Source: Pachyseris speciosa
Taxonomy: Eukaryota > Cnidaria > Anthozoa > Scleractinia > Pachyseridae
Reading direction: 5' to 3'
Length of the DNA: 64,000 nt
Assembly (NCBI GenBank): GCA_016490735.1
Contig: JAEMWC010000975.1
Coordinates: 1 to 64,000, forward strand
Made by a program: the position numbers and the translations under genes
Part shown: piece after piece, positions 53,601 to 64,000 of the stretch
How positions within the stretch are numbered: the first letter of the stretch is position 1
Layout of the letters: every line of letters starts with the position of its first letter
The notes under the pieces: generated by a model
The model's input: the letters and a program-made list of their open reading frames with translations, nothing else
What the model was told of the DNA's origin: nothing
Database searches by the model: none

Positions 53601-56600
53601 TCTCAGTGTTTGTATGGAGTCTTGTGCTTGTGTTTCTCAGTGTTTGTATGGACTCATGTGCTTCTGTTTCTCAGTGTTTGTATGGACTCTTGTGCTTGTG
53701 TTTCTCAGTCTTTGTATGGACTCTTGTGCTTGTGTTTCTCAGTGTTTGTTTGGACTCTTGTGCGTGTTTCTCAGTGTTTGTGTGGACTCTTGTGCTTGTG
53801 TTTCTCAGTGTTTGTATGGACTCTTGTGCTTGTGTTTCTCAGTCTTTGTATGGACTCTTGAGCTTGTGTTTCTCAGTGTTTGTATGGACTCTTGTGCGTG
53901 TGTTTCTCAGTGTTTGTATGGACTCTTGTTCTTGCGTTTCTCAGTGTTTGTATGGACTCTTGTGCTTGTGTTTCTCAGTCTTTGTATGGACTCTTGTGCT
54001 TGAGTTTCTCAGTGTTTGTATGGACTCTTGTGCTTGTGTTTCTCAGTGTTTGTATGGACTCTTGTGCTTGCGTTTCTCAGTGTTTGTATGGACTCTTGCG
54101 CTTGTGTTTCTGAGTGTTTGTATGGACTCTTGTGCTTGTGTTTCTCAGTGTTTGTATGGACTCTTGTGCTCGTGTTTCTCAGTGTTTGTATGGACTCTTG
54201 TGCGTGTGTTTCTCAGTGTTTGTATGGAGTCTTGTACTTGTGTTTCTCAGTCTTTGTATGGACTCTTGAGCTTGTGTTTCTCAGTGTTTGTATGGACTCT
54301 TGTGCTTGTGTTTCTCAGTGTTTGTATGGACTCATGTGCGGGTGTTTCTTAGTGTTTGTATGGACTTATGAGCTTGTGTTTCTCAGTGTTTGTATGGACT
54401 CTTGTGCGTGTGTTTCTCAGTGTTTGTATGGACTCTTGTGCGTGTGTTTCTCACTGTTTGTATGGAGTCTTGTGCTTGTGTTTCTCAGTGTTTGTATGGA
54501 CTCTTGTGCTTGTGTTTCTCAGTGTTTGTATGGACTCTTGTGCGTGTGTTTCTCAGTGTTTGTATGGACTCTTGCGCTTGTGTTTTGTATGGACTCTTGT
54601 GCGTGTGTTTCTCAGTGTTTGTATGGACTCTTGTGCTTGTGTTTCTCAGTGTTTGTATGGACTCTTGTGCGTGTGTTTCTCAGTGTTGGTATGGACTCTT
54701 GAGCTTGTGTTTCTCAGTGTTTGTATGGACTCTTGAGCTTGTGTTTCTCAGTGTTTGTATGGACTCTTGTGCGTGTGTTTCTCAGTGTTTGTATTGACTC
54801 TTGTGCTTGTGTTTCTCAGTGTTTGTACTGACTCTTGTGCGTGTGTTTCGCAGTGTTTGTATGGACTCTTGTGCGTGTGTTTCTCAGTGTTTGTATGGGG
54901 TCTTGTGCTTGTGTTTCTCAGTGTTTGTATGGACTCATGTGCTTGTGTTTCTCAGTGTTTGTATGGAGTCTTGTGCTTGTGTTTCTCAGTGTTTGTACTG
55001 ACTCTTGTGCGTGTGTTTCTCAGTGTTTGTATGGACTCTTGTGCGTGTGTTTCTCAGTGTTTGTATGGAGTCTTGTGCTTGTGTTTCTCAGTGTTTGTAT
55101 GGACTCATGTGCTTCTGTTTCTCAGTGTTTGTATGGACTCTTGTGCTTGTGTTTCTCAGTCTTTGTATGGACTCTTGTGCTTGTGTTTCTCAGTGTTTGT
55201 TTGGACTCTTGTGCGTGTTTCTCAGTGTTTGTGTGGACTCTTGTGCTTGTGTTTCTCAGTGTTTGTATGGACTCTTGTGCTTGTGTTTCTCAGTCTTTGT
55301 ATGGACTCTTGAGCTTGTGTTTCTCAGTCTTTGTATGGACTCTTGTGCGTGTGTTTCTCAGTGTTTGTATGGACTCTTGTTCTTGCGTTTCTCAGTGTTT
55401 GTATGGACTCTTGTGCTTGTGTTTCTCAGTCTTTGTATGGACTCTTGTGCTTGAGTTTCTCAGTGTTTGTATGGACTCTTGTGCTTGTGTTTCTCAGTGT
55501 TTGTATGGACTCTTGTGCTTGCGTTTCTCAGTGTTTGTATGGACTCTTGCGCTTGTGTTTCTGAGTGTTTGTATGGACTCTTGTGCTTGTGTTTCTCAGT
55601 GTTTGTATGGACTCTTGTGCTTGTGTTTCTCAGTGTTTGTATGGACTCTTGTGCGTGTGTTTCTCAGTGTTTGTATGGAGTCTTGTACTTGTGTTTCTCA
55701 GTCTTTGTATGGACTCTTGAGCTTGTGTTTCTCAGTGTTTGTATGGACTCTTGTGCTTGTGTTTCTCAGTGTTTGTATGGACTCTTGAGCTTGTGTTTCT
55801 CAGTGTTTGTATGGACTCTTGAGCTTGTGTTTCTCAGTGTTTGTATGGACGCTTGTGTTTGTGTTTCTCACTGTTTGTATCGGCTCTTGCGCTTGTGTTT
55901 TTCAGTGTTTGTATGATGGACTCTTGTGCTTGTATTTCTCAGCGTTTTTATGGACTCTTGTGCTTGTGCTTGTGTTTCTCAGTGTTTGTATGGACTCTTG
56001 TGCTTGTTTTTCTCAGTGTTTGTATGGACTCTTGTGCTTGTGTTTCTCAGTGTTTGCATGGACGCTTGTGTGTGTGTTTCTCAGTGTTTGTATGGACTCT
56101 TGTGCTAGTGTTTCTCAATGTTTGTATGGAGTCTTGTGCTTGTGTTTGTCAGTGTTTGTGTGGACTCTTGTGCTTGTGTTTCTCAGTGTTTGTATGGACT
56201 CTTGTGCTTATTTTTCTCAGTGTTTGTATGGACTCTTGTGCTTGTGTTTCTCACTGTTTGCTTGGAGTCTTGTGCTTGTTTTTCGCAGTGTTTGTATGGA
56301 CTCTTGTTCTTGTGTTTCTCAGTCTTTGTATGGACTCATGTGCTTGTGTTTCTCAGTGTTTGTATGGACTCTTGTGCTTGTGTTTCTTAGTTTTTGTGTG
56401 AAGTCTTGTGCTTGGTGTTTCTTAGCGTTTGTATGGACTCTTGTTCTTGTATGTACTTGTGGTTGTGTTTCTCAGTGTTTGTAGAGACTCTTGTGCCTGT
56501 ATTTCTCAGCCTTTTTATAGCCTCCTGTGCTTGTGTTTCTCAGTGTTTGTATGGACTCTTGCGCTTGTGTTTCTCAGTGTTTGTATAGACTCGTGACTGT

Positions 56601-57060
56601 GTTTTTCAGTGTTTGTATGGAGTCTTGTGCTTGTGTTTCTCAGTGTTTGTATGGACTCATGTGCTTGTGTTTCTCAGTGTTTGTATGGACTCATGTGCTT
56701 GTTTTTCTCAGTGTTTTTATGGAGTCTTGTGCTTGTGTTTCTCAGTGTTTGTATGGACTCATGTGACTGTGTTTCTCAGTGTTTGTATGGACTCTTGTGC
56801 TTGTATTTCTCAGTGTTTGTATGGACTCATGTGATTGTGTTTCTCAGTGTTCATATGGACTCTTGTGCTTGTGTTTCTCACTGTTTGTATGGCCTCTTGT
56901 GCTAGTGGTTCTCAGTGTTTGTATGGACTCTTGTGCTTGTGTTTCTCAGTGTTTGTGCTTGTGTTTCTCGTATGGACTCTTGTGCTTGTGTTTCTCAGCA
57001 TTTGAATGGATTTCTGTGTTCTTGTTTGGCAGTGTTTGTATGGGCTTGGTGTTGAAATGA
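50641..57060. repeat. 34-bp minisatellite, about 190 units, with 1451-bp higher-order repeat
   Basis: The unit contains TCTCAGTGTTTGTATGGACT followed by 'cttgtgcgtgtgtt' or 'cttgtgcttgtgtt'. 34 is not a multiple of 3 and the unit has no stop on the plus strand, so all three frames stay open and give the same cyclic Cys/Val/Phe-rich peptide. The many overlapping frames here (up to 541 codons) are therefore artefacts of the repeat. A block from about 52905 recurs 1451 bp later (for example 53304-53861 and 54755-55312). Units at both ends are more diverged, as in arrays that grow from the middle. Confidence 0.95.
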
Positions 57061-57353
57061 TCTTTTGTGCGTATGGACTCCTGTGCCTGTGCTTGTGTGG
57101 CTGTAAGTGTGTGTTCTTTCATTTTTGTAGTGTGTTCATAGCTTGTTCTTGTACATTCTTTCGTTAGTTTGTTGGCCCTAGTCGCCTAGTGGTTGAAGAT
57201 AAGTCAAATGAAATTGTCAATTTTGAGAGAGCGAGCTGAAATAGGATCGAAAGATGACCACAATATCCGGCTAAATTCAACTTAAATTTTAGCACCTTCA
57301 TTCAGACCTACAGGAAATATTTCTGCCTATATTTTCTTTGTTGTGGGAAATTC

Positions 57354-57480
57354 TTATATATAATTTGAAGTTACATCTGACCTCTTCATTTCCTCCTCTT
57401 CTCTGACTGTGTGTTTAATATTCTTCGACACTTGTATTCTTGTTAGCTCATGATTTGTTTCGAGAAACGCATTGATCTTT
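57354..57480 (-). CDS. candidate last exon of an unidentified minus-strand gene
   Basis: A strong acceptor (TTTTTTTGCAG) at 57481 precedes KINAFLETNHELTRIQVSKN, then a charged tail HTVREEEEMKRSDV and TAA at 57354-57356. It enters in phase 2. Possible upstream pieces are one ending at 61105 with consensus donor AAG/GTAAGA (frame HVDIKDERASLT, phase 2 out) and one ending at 59778 with donor GAG/GTGAGT. Joining them is a guess. The family is not recognised. Confidence 0.35.
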
Positions 57481-57552
57481 CTGCAAAAAAATGAACAATA
57501 ATATAATAAACTACAATAACTCTGTTTTATAAGTAGGGTACTACCTATTGCC

Positions 57553-57797
57553 ACTAATTGAGTGTCGAAAAAAACAAAGATATTACACTGACCAATCACA
57601 ACAGGCACAAACAGCGCAATGAACCAATCAGAATGCGACTGGCGACAAGCACGGGAAAACGCGTGAGTCACGATTGGTTTTGGTTTTGCTTCTCATTGGT
57701 CGACTGGGAGAAAGTGGCCCAAGTTTTGTCAACCAATCACGGGGCGAAGTAAAGCAGAACCAAAGCAAACATGAATTACTTTCGACACTCAGTTGGA
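57553..57797. mobile_element. CCAAT-rich MITE with inverted ends
   Basis: The left end has TTGAGTGTCGAAA and the right end has TTTCGACACTCAGTTGG, near reverse complements. The interior has 'gaccaatcac', 'gaaccaatcag', 'cgattggttttgg', 'cattggtcg' and 'aaccaatcac', five CCAAT boxes in both directions. A related copy is at 63355-63562. Confidence 0.65.
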
Positions 57798-58287
57798 AAC
57801 CAGAGACGCTTACCATTTACACGATCCACCCGGGTAGAAATTTTAGGTGTAAATATTTAGTGCTGCTGCTGTTCAAAACGCAAAATGTACAGATCTCAAA
57901 ATGTACTAGTATCAATTGGAAAGCTCAAAAAGAAAAGAAAAAGTGCATTGATTAAGCCTATAATTTCTGAAACGTTCCAAATGGAATGGTGTGTACCATT
58001 TTATTTTCCAACCCGAATTTCCTGGTTTTCCGTGTAAATGGCAAGGACCCCTGGCAGGCTATGACTATCTAATACGATTAATTCGATCCAAAGTTCGCGC
58101 GTTTCCAAGTGAAATAAAATGCATTAAAACATCATTTGGACTGTGCCGGAGTCTTGATATCTTTTCCGGCCACGCACTGCTGGTTTGGGAAAGTCGAAAC
58201 AGCGTTATAATCTTGTATATTTGGTATTTTTTTGTAGGTTCATGCTTTGCCAGTCAATACTAAGGAGAGTACTTCTCAGGAATGTCA

Positions 58288-58799
58288 GACAACTCGCCCC
58301 GCAGACAATTAGCCCCAGACTACTCGCCCCCGATCTTTAGATAGCTACGATGTTGTCCCCAGTATGAAAACACCTATGTTACGTTGGAAAAATATATTTT
58401 TATGCTCAGAAAGTAATAATTTCTTGAAAGAAGAAAAAATTTCTGTTCTAAGTACATCAGTGCAAGACCAAGACTTAGGTAAGTAGTATGATCGATCGTA
58501 ACGATCGCGTAACACATGAACATGTTTCATAGTTTCAATCATTCTGCTGTGAAAGAAGGTTCAAAACAAACACAAGAAATATGGCGGCTAATTTTTTACG
58601 TCTACGATCAAAGTCATGTTCGTTTTCTGGACAGACTAACACAACAACTAAAACGTTTTCCAGTTTATCACAAGCAAACTAGAGTATAAAAGTAACAGAG
58701 TGTCATCCTTTATATCTTTTTATTGCAGGATAGTTGTCTATAGATCGGAGGGCGAGTTGTCTGGGACTAATTGGTGTAATTGTCTAGGGGCGAGTTGTC
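58288..58799. mobile_element. foldback element with GACAACTCGCCCC ends
   Basis: Perfect 13-bp inverted ends, 58288-58300 and 58787-58799. Next to each end are further partial inverted copies (cagacaattagcccc, actactcgcccc; and in reverse gggcgagttgtctggg). 512 bp with no coding frame. No clear target duplication. Confidence 0.7.
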
Positions 58800-59390
58800 C
58801 AGATACCCTATTGACCCTTCTCAGTAGCCTTTATAATGGTCACACTTGAGAATTTCATCCGCAGACAAAAGTTTCAACTACCATTATTATTCGGCGGTGG
58901 TTCAATTCATTCAGTTCTTTTGTGCATCCTTACTGCGCATAATTTCTGCATCACTGGCACCAGTAAAAATACAAGCACATTGAAAAAAAGGAAGATTTTC
59001 CTTGAAAACAAACTCAATCGATTGAAAGTGTTCATTCATGGTAGGGTATCTTTTATAAACCGTCTAATCGCATTAATAATCTCTTTTTATTAGGGTTTGT
59101 TAATTTTTCAAAAAACAATTACATCAGGAATTTAAGTTACCGATAACTGCACAGAGTGCGTCATTACGCATGATGAGGGATAATTGTATTTGATTACGTT
59201 CTTTATTTTTGCCTTTGTTTTTAAAATTGCCATACTTTCCTTCTCTATTACGTTTTCAGTTTTCTTTTAGTTTCTTTTTTTTCAAATTTATGGCAAATAC
59301 GATTAAATGGTATAGGGAATTGGTGCTGTCGATTTTGAACAAGTTGGACAAGCGCGTTTAGTTGCAGACCGAATTGAAATCTACTAAGTC
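58800..59390. other. no gene seen
   Basis: AT-rich. The 85-codon plus frame at 58836-59093 has no recognised features. Confidence 0.5.
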
Positions 59391-59631
59391 ATGTCATGTG
59401 TCATGTGTCGTGTCATGTCTTGTCATGTGTCATGTGTCATGTCATGTCATGTCATGTCATGTGTCATGTCATGTCATGTGTCATGTCATGTGTCATGTCA
59501 TGCATGTGTCATGCCATGTCATGTCATGTGTCGTGTCATGTCTTGTCATGTGTCGTGTCATGTCATGTCATGTGTCATGTCATGTCATGTCATGTGTCAT
59601 GTCATGCATGTGCCATGCCATGTCATGGCTG
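59391..59631. repeat. (TCATG)n pentanucleotide microsatellite
   Basis: About 240 bp of TCATG with TGTCATG and CGTGT variants. Three overlapping plus frames rich in Cys, His, Val and Met are repeat artefacts. Confidence 0.95.
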
Positions 59632-60559
59632 CTGAACGCCAATCAGAGGGAAAATTTTGCGAGGTATGATAAACTTAAAAAGTAAAATAACATTAGAAAA
59701 AGGGCTTATTGCGTGGAATATAAACGACTATAAGGTTTCACTAGGAAGAATATTTTCAATAAAACCAATCAACTCACCTCTTTGAAACGTGATGCCAAGG
59801 ATTCCTGCCTCTGCTGAGTGGTGATTATTCATCTTCACGTCCCATTCTGATACACGAAAGCTTGTTAATACACACTATAATAGTACACCGATTTTCCTAA
59901 TTTAGCGAGACCCTGCTTGGGGTTATCCCTTATCACTACATTATTTTGCCAGTTATCAATTTTAAAGGATAACGCAACCCGGAGTGTGGGTGTGGTTGGG
60001 TGGGTGGGTGGGTGGAAGGAGGGGGAAGTTGAGGTCAAAACACGACTTTTTCTACTCTATAAATTCCCTAGTCCTTTGCACAGGGAGAAGGCGAGGAGGA
60101 GGGGGGGGGGGGGGTGTGCGATGTATTCTCTCGACAATCCCCATTCAGAATGTTCGTACTCGATCCAGTTGCGCCAGAAACATGGACTATTTTGCAGTGT
60201 ATTGAAGTTGCAGCATCAAGTCTCCCCTGCGAGACAGATCCATGATTGCCACGAGCAAATTATCCAGAGCCCCGGTTAAACCAACAAACTGAAAATGAAA
60301 CTAACCTGAGGTTTACAAAGACTTGTCTCATCTCTGACTATCCATAGTGTTCACCATCAATGCTCTCCTCCGATTGAAGATATTGGTCACCTGATTGTGA
60401 AAGACAGAGATCCGCGGTTACATTGAATTCATCTCCCGTGTGAATGAGGCCGGCCATGGCACCTCTAGTTTCTGTGAAAGAGGGTGTAGTAAAGGTATTG
60501 CTACCGACCATTGCCCATCAACGCACAACGAAGCATATTCTTGAACTGCCATCCTACAC
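59632..60559. other. mostly non-coding; G-rich runs
   Basis: Contains a GGGTGGGTGGGTGGGTGG-type run at about 59996-60016 and a poly-G run at about 60099-60114, both possible G-quadruplexes. A candidate minus exon end at 59778 is discussed with the exon at 57354. Confidence 0.5.
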
Positions 60560-60657
60560 AGTTCATCAATTATTATTGTTATAGTTGTTATTCTTATTCT
60601 TATTCATATTCTTCGTCTTCTTCTTCTTCTTCTTTTATTATTATTATTATTATTATT
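60560..60657. repeat. (TTC)n/(ATT)n microsatellite
   Basis: Mixed runs of TTATT, TTC and ATT triplets. Confidence 0.9.
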
Positions 60658-60664
60658 AAGGCGC

Positions 60665-60975
60665 AATTATCTATTTAAAAGTTAGATTATGAGCTCGATA
60701 TTTCTATCGTATGATAGCTGATGAGGGCGCAGCCCGGATCAGCTATATTTCATGCATTGAAATAGAGAGCGAATAATCTAAATGTTTTATTATAACTCTA
60801 CTAGTCGTTCAAAACCAGACAAGTAAATTATCTTAATTCTCCTTGCAGACACAAAAACGCGAAGAAACAGCCGCCATTTTGTTGGCAACCGCTACTCACT
60901 ATCGATCACAGAATAGACAGCAAGTACCGTAGCCAATCAGAGAATGGCATTCGTGATAGAACGCTCTTAGATTTA
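60665..60975 (-). repeat. dispersed CCAAT-rich repeat, reverse copy
   Basis: Reverse complement of the family at 9405-10480, sharing 'ctactagtcgttcaaaac', 'aagtaaattatct', 'ccgctactcactatcg' and 'tagccaatcagagaatg'. It lacks the hairpin, so the hairpin is a separable unit. Confidence 0.75.
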
Positions 60976-62516
60976 TACTAAATAAAAATTATCAATTCTG
61001 CTAAAAATCAGTTCTTCTAAAAATCCTCGTCGTCTTATATAATAAAACATATAGTTTAAATTGAGAGCTTGTCTTGAGCAAGCACAATTTCTTCTCGGTC
61101 TTACCTTGTCAACGAAGCACGTTCATCTTTGATGTCCACGTGTTTGGAACTGTATCAATCCCTGGCAAAGTCCAGTCAGCGTATGTTACGCGTAAAGTAA
61201 CATTCTCAACGGCAAACCAACAGTACCAGGGCAAACAACAGCTTAGTTGAAAAGTTTTTTTGCTCCAGGATAGTAAATAACGGCTTTCAGGTTTAAATTC
61301 GTTCTCCGTGTTCATTCTTCGTCAAAAGGGTGGTGGAAAAGACGAAGTTATTGAATATTCATGTTAAAAATAATCTGCAAATTCATGATTAATTTTTTAA
61401 CCAATAGGTTTCGTTAACAAAAACATGCATTTGAAATATCTGCACGTGCAACTGTATCTATTGAGATTATTCTCAAGAAAATTACAAAAAAGAAAATATA
61501 ACGAACGCCTCCGACGATAATCAGAAAATAACGATTTAAGGAGAAACGAACAAGAATCCGAAGATCTCGCTCGTGGAGGAGTTTAATCTGAGCCTGGATT
61601 CCAGCCATTTCTGATGATCTTGTCACAATGGCATTTTTTTTATCATCTGGTTAGCCTTTATATTCAGCGGTTAAAAGGCCCTATCAGGGGGATTCCTCAG
61701 AAACGCCCGATACTCAGGTTGTAGCGACTGGAACGATTCCGCAAGGAAAATAGTTCAGTGAGGTCATAAGGGCCGTAACAGGGAGCATGAAGCAGTGCGG
61801 GGCCTTAGTACGAAGTTTTCTTCAACTAAGCCAATAATATTGGCCTTCAATGTAGGTTCTCCCCCCCCCCCTCAACCCGCATAAAAAAGTGAGAAGGGCC
61901 TGGTAACAGGTGTCCGCATTACCCACACAGGTAGAATAAATAAAATTTTGGTCTCCATGGCAACAAGAGTAAGGATTTCTCGTTTCTCTGCGGATCAACA
62001 GAAGTGGCGGTGACACATGGAACTTAGTCCGCCAGAAGGCGCAAAACGTATTTCAAAGGAGCGCACACAAATGTGTAAATTTATAGACTACGCCCACTCC
62101 TTGCTACAATTGATCATTCTTGGAAAACAAAATTAAAGAGGCAAAAACATGAAAACGCTTTTCAAAATTATCCACTTCGCTTTTATTCAAAATATAGATC
62201 ACTAAAGTCAGTGACTTATTTACTTCTTTCTCCTTAGCTGGGAAGGAAAGAGATTGCACAAAGCCAACTAACAGGCCCGCCTCTGTGTCCCACACAAGTC
62301 ACGCCACTGCCAATAACAGGGTAGTATGAGCCCAGACGAGGGTTCACTCAGAGGTTCTTCCTTCTTCCGGGAAGGACAGAACTTGCATTATGAACTTCAA
62401 TAACAAATCTTCGCACAAAGAGACAAAATCAAGATACAAAAAAGGTTTGGAAAATTTTCTTCAAGAAAGTTGAGAATAAGGCTACCAAAATGCTAATGTG
62501 ATTAACAAATTGATTT
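60976..62516. other. no gene recognised
   Basis: Short minus frames at 61109-61315 and 61414-61626 (the latter with a hydrophobic stretch) have no other support. A consensus donor at 61105 on the minus strand (GACAAG/GTAAGA) could end a first exon. A poly-C run lies at 61860-61870. Confidence 0.4.
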
Positions 62517-62677
62517 CATGTTGCCGTGCGTCTGTTCAGTAATAGATCACAGATTACGTCAAAATGTGGTAAAAACAAAGAAGTGGCACACGAGCCGCAG
62601 GCGAGTGTGCCACTGATGTTTTTACCACATTTTGACGTCTTCTGCGATCTATTACTGAACAGACGCACGGCAACATG
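62517..62677. repeat. long hairpin, arms 61 bp (third, independent copy)
   Basis: Left arm 62517-62577, loop 39 bp, right arm 62617-62677, about one to two mismatches. Same arms and loop as at 9898 and 45080. The shared sequence continues past the right arm to 'aaccaatcacaacgcgcgaact' (about 62825), so the repeat is about 310 bp with the hairpin at one end. Confidence 0.9.
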
Positions 62678-62829
62678 GAATTTATTTGTTTTATATAATA
62701 AAGAAAATGCAAGCGAAAAACTTGTTTATTTTCACATTTCTGGAAAAATAGTTGCAGTGATGACGTAATCTGTACACTGTCCTCTAATAGTTCATAGCTA
62801 AGAACCAATCACAACGCGCGAACTATCCC

Positions 62830-63354
62830 CCTTATTATATAAAAGGCTATAAAGAACCTTAAAAGGCTACAATATCCAAACCGGTTCACTTAGAAATACA
62901 AAGTTGGACACAATTATAACAAGTACAGTTTTCCGCGAGACTTGTATCTTGTAAATTATATAGAATTTCTTCTTATAACGACATCGCAGAAAGAAAAATA
63001 AACCTCTAACTCTCTTTAAATACACATTTGCTCTAAAAATAGGATTGCAATTTCATCGTGCTTTGCACCAAGCCGTGTCATTTACGGGAAAATATTGCCC
63101 CAAACGTAACACACAGTTGTATTGTGAACGCCATAAAATAACTTAAAATACATAAATATTTCTACCATCCCTCAAAAGGGTCTTGATTATCTAAAGCGTG
63201 CAACAAATTACTGTAAATACATTGAAATTGATGTTACTCCATCAGAAATATTTCGTCATGTTTCCTGTAAGGGAAAAATAATGAAAGAATAGTATTAAAC
63301 TTTACTAATGTGGCTTTTGTTGATCATGTACCGAAACTGAACGCATTTTTCCTG
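62830..63354. other. no gene seen
   Basis: AT-rich with no frame or repeat that I recognise. Confidence 0.5.
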
Positions 63355-63562
63355 AAACAGTGCAATGGGCCAATCAGAATTCAAAGAAATTACAAAACAC
63401 CGGTGCAAAGTGCGGGAAAATGCGCGCCTGCCAGCCGCGATTGGTTTTGGTTTTTCTTCGCATTGGTTGAGAAAGTGGCGCGAGCTTTCCTGACCAATCA
63501 CAGAACGAAGCAATGCTAAACCAAAGCAACGCAATTTACTTTCGACGCTCAATTGAAAACCG
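63355..63562. mobile_element. CCAAT-rich MITE, left end degraded
   Basis: Shares with 57553-57797 the order 'gccaatcaga', 'cgcgattggttttggttttt', 'cattggttga', 'gaccaatcacag', 'aaaccaaagcaa' and the end 'tttcgacgctcaattg'. The matching left end is not found. Confidence 0.6.
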
Positions 63563-64000
63563 CTGTAGTTTTATTTGGTGAAGGTCATTCGTGCTTTGAT
63601 AAACACAGACGAGACTCACTTTTCAGTCACGACGGAGCTAACATAAACTATGGAACTCAAAAGGAACATTTTCCAGTGAATAAATTCCAAGTATTCTGGA
63701 AACAATCTCGTCGAAGATTTTTTTTAGAAAAGGGCTGCATTGAAAAACCGCATTATTAGCAGTCCTAAGCACCAGAAATCCCCCAACTACCCACGTAACT
63801 GCTTCACCGCTTTCACTTGAATGATCACAGTAAAAACCACATTGTTTAGAATAATAAAAAGCACCACAGCAAAGCACTGCTCGATACAGTCAGCTCCCTT
63901 TATTGCGGACACCCTCGTGACCGCGAGTTAGTGTCGTTAATAGCGAGAATCCATAATGGGAGAAAATTTATTTCAGTCAAACGTCTGTAATTTATTTGCC
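63563..64000. other. no gene recognised
   Basis: Short frames on both strands without support. The window ends in AT-rich sequence. Confidence 0.5.

Noticed and set aside
50701..57060. Large Cys/Val/Phe-rich proteins in the minisatellite
   Set aside because: The 34-bp unit keeps all three frames open with the same cyclic peptide; no start context, splice signals or unique sequence.
59362..59685. Cys/His/Val/Met repeat frames
   Set aside because: Translation of a TCATG microsatellite.

Overview
This window looks like nuclear DNA of a cnidarian, most likely a stony coral. That is an inference from several things: spliced genes with long introns, non-LTR retrotransposons with tetranucleotide tails, many short inverted-repeat elements, a stand-alone TIR-like gene of the sort common in corals, and no bacterial gene structure. 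I could run no database search, so every family name rests on motifs read by eye.

Layout. (1) 1-3878: a minus-strand exon made of about 63 tandem 60-bp (20-residue) repeats, cut by the left edge. (2) 3879-10743: its upstream flank, which recurs at 40571-45925; this is a tandem segmental duplication whose copies lie about 36.7 kb apart. Copy 1 has gained four insertions that copy 2 lacks, so copy 2 shows the empty sites: a MITE with TTA target duplication (6093-6416), a 5'-truncated retrotransposon (6886-8065), a nearly intact PHD/endonuclease/RT element (10744-14424) and a 5.7-kb minus-strand insertion holding an SGNH-esterase ORF1 and an endonuclease/RT ORF2 (14467-20179). (3) 20220-27900: a retrotransposon tail, a three-exon TIR-like gene that no single ORF reveals (21362-22837, minus), a MITE with 10-bp target duplications, a tRNA-Phe gene with a 30-nt hairpin insert in its T loop, and the start of an unidentified plus-strand gene. 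(4) 27951-40570: the main finding, a ten-exon minus-strand gene. (5) 40571-46011: duplicate flank; 46012-50640: no gene recognised. (6) 50641-57060: a 6.4-kb minisatellite of 34-bp units. (7) 57061-64000: MITEs, foldback elements, microsatellites and a few possible exons.

The main gene joins a giant array of Cys-containing 20-residue repeats to three repeated exon cassettes. Each cassette carries an exon with two back-to-back PAM2 motifs, the peptide that binds the MLLE domain of poly(A)-binding protein, followed by a Gln/Pro-rich exon; two cassettes also have a Pro/Ser repeat exon. Splice phases agree at every junction, so the cassette can be duplicated without breaking the frame. The predicted product is a highly multivalent PABP-binding protein with six PAM2 motifs. 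I know of no described family with this architecture. As assembled, the array exon of the complete copy has three frameshifts and one cassette exon has a 1-bp deletion; these may be real decay or uncorrected long-read errors.
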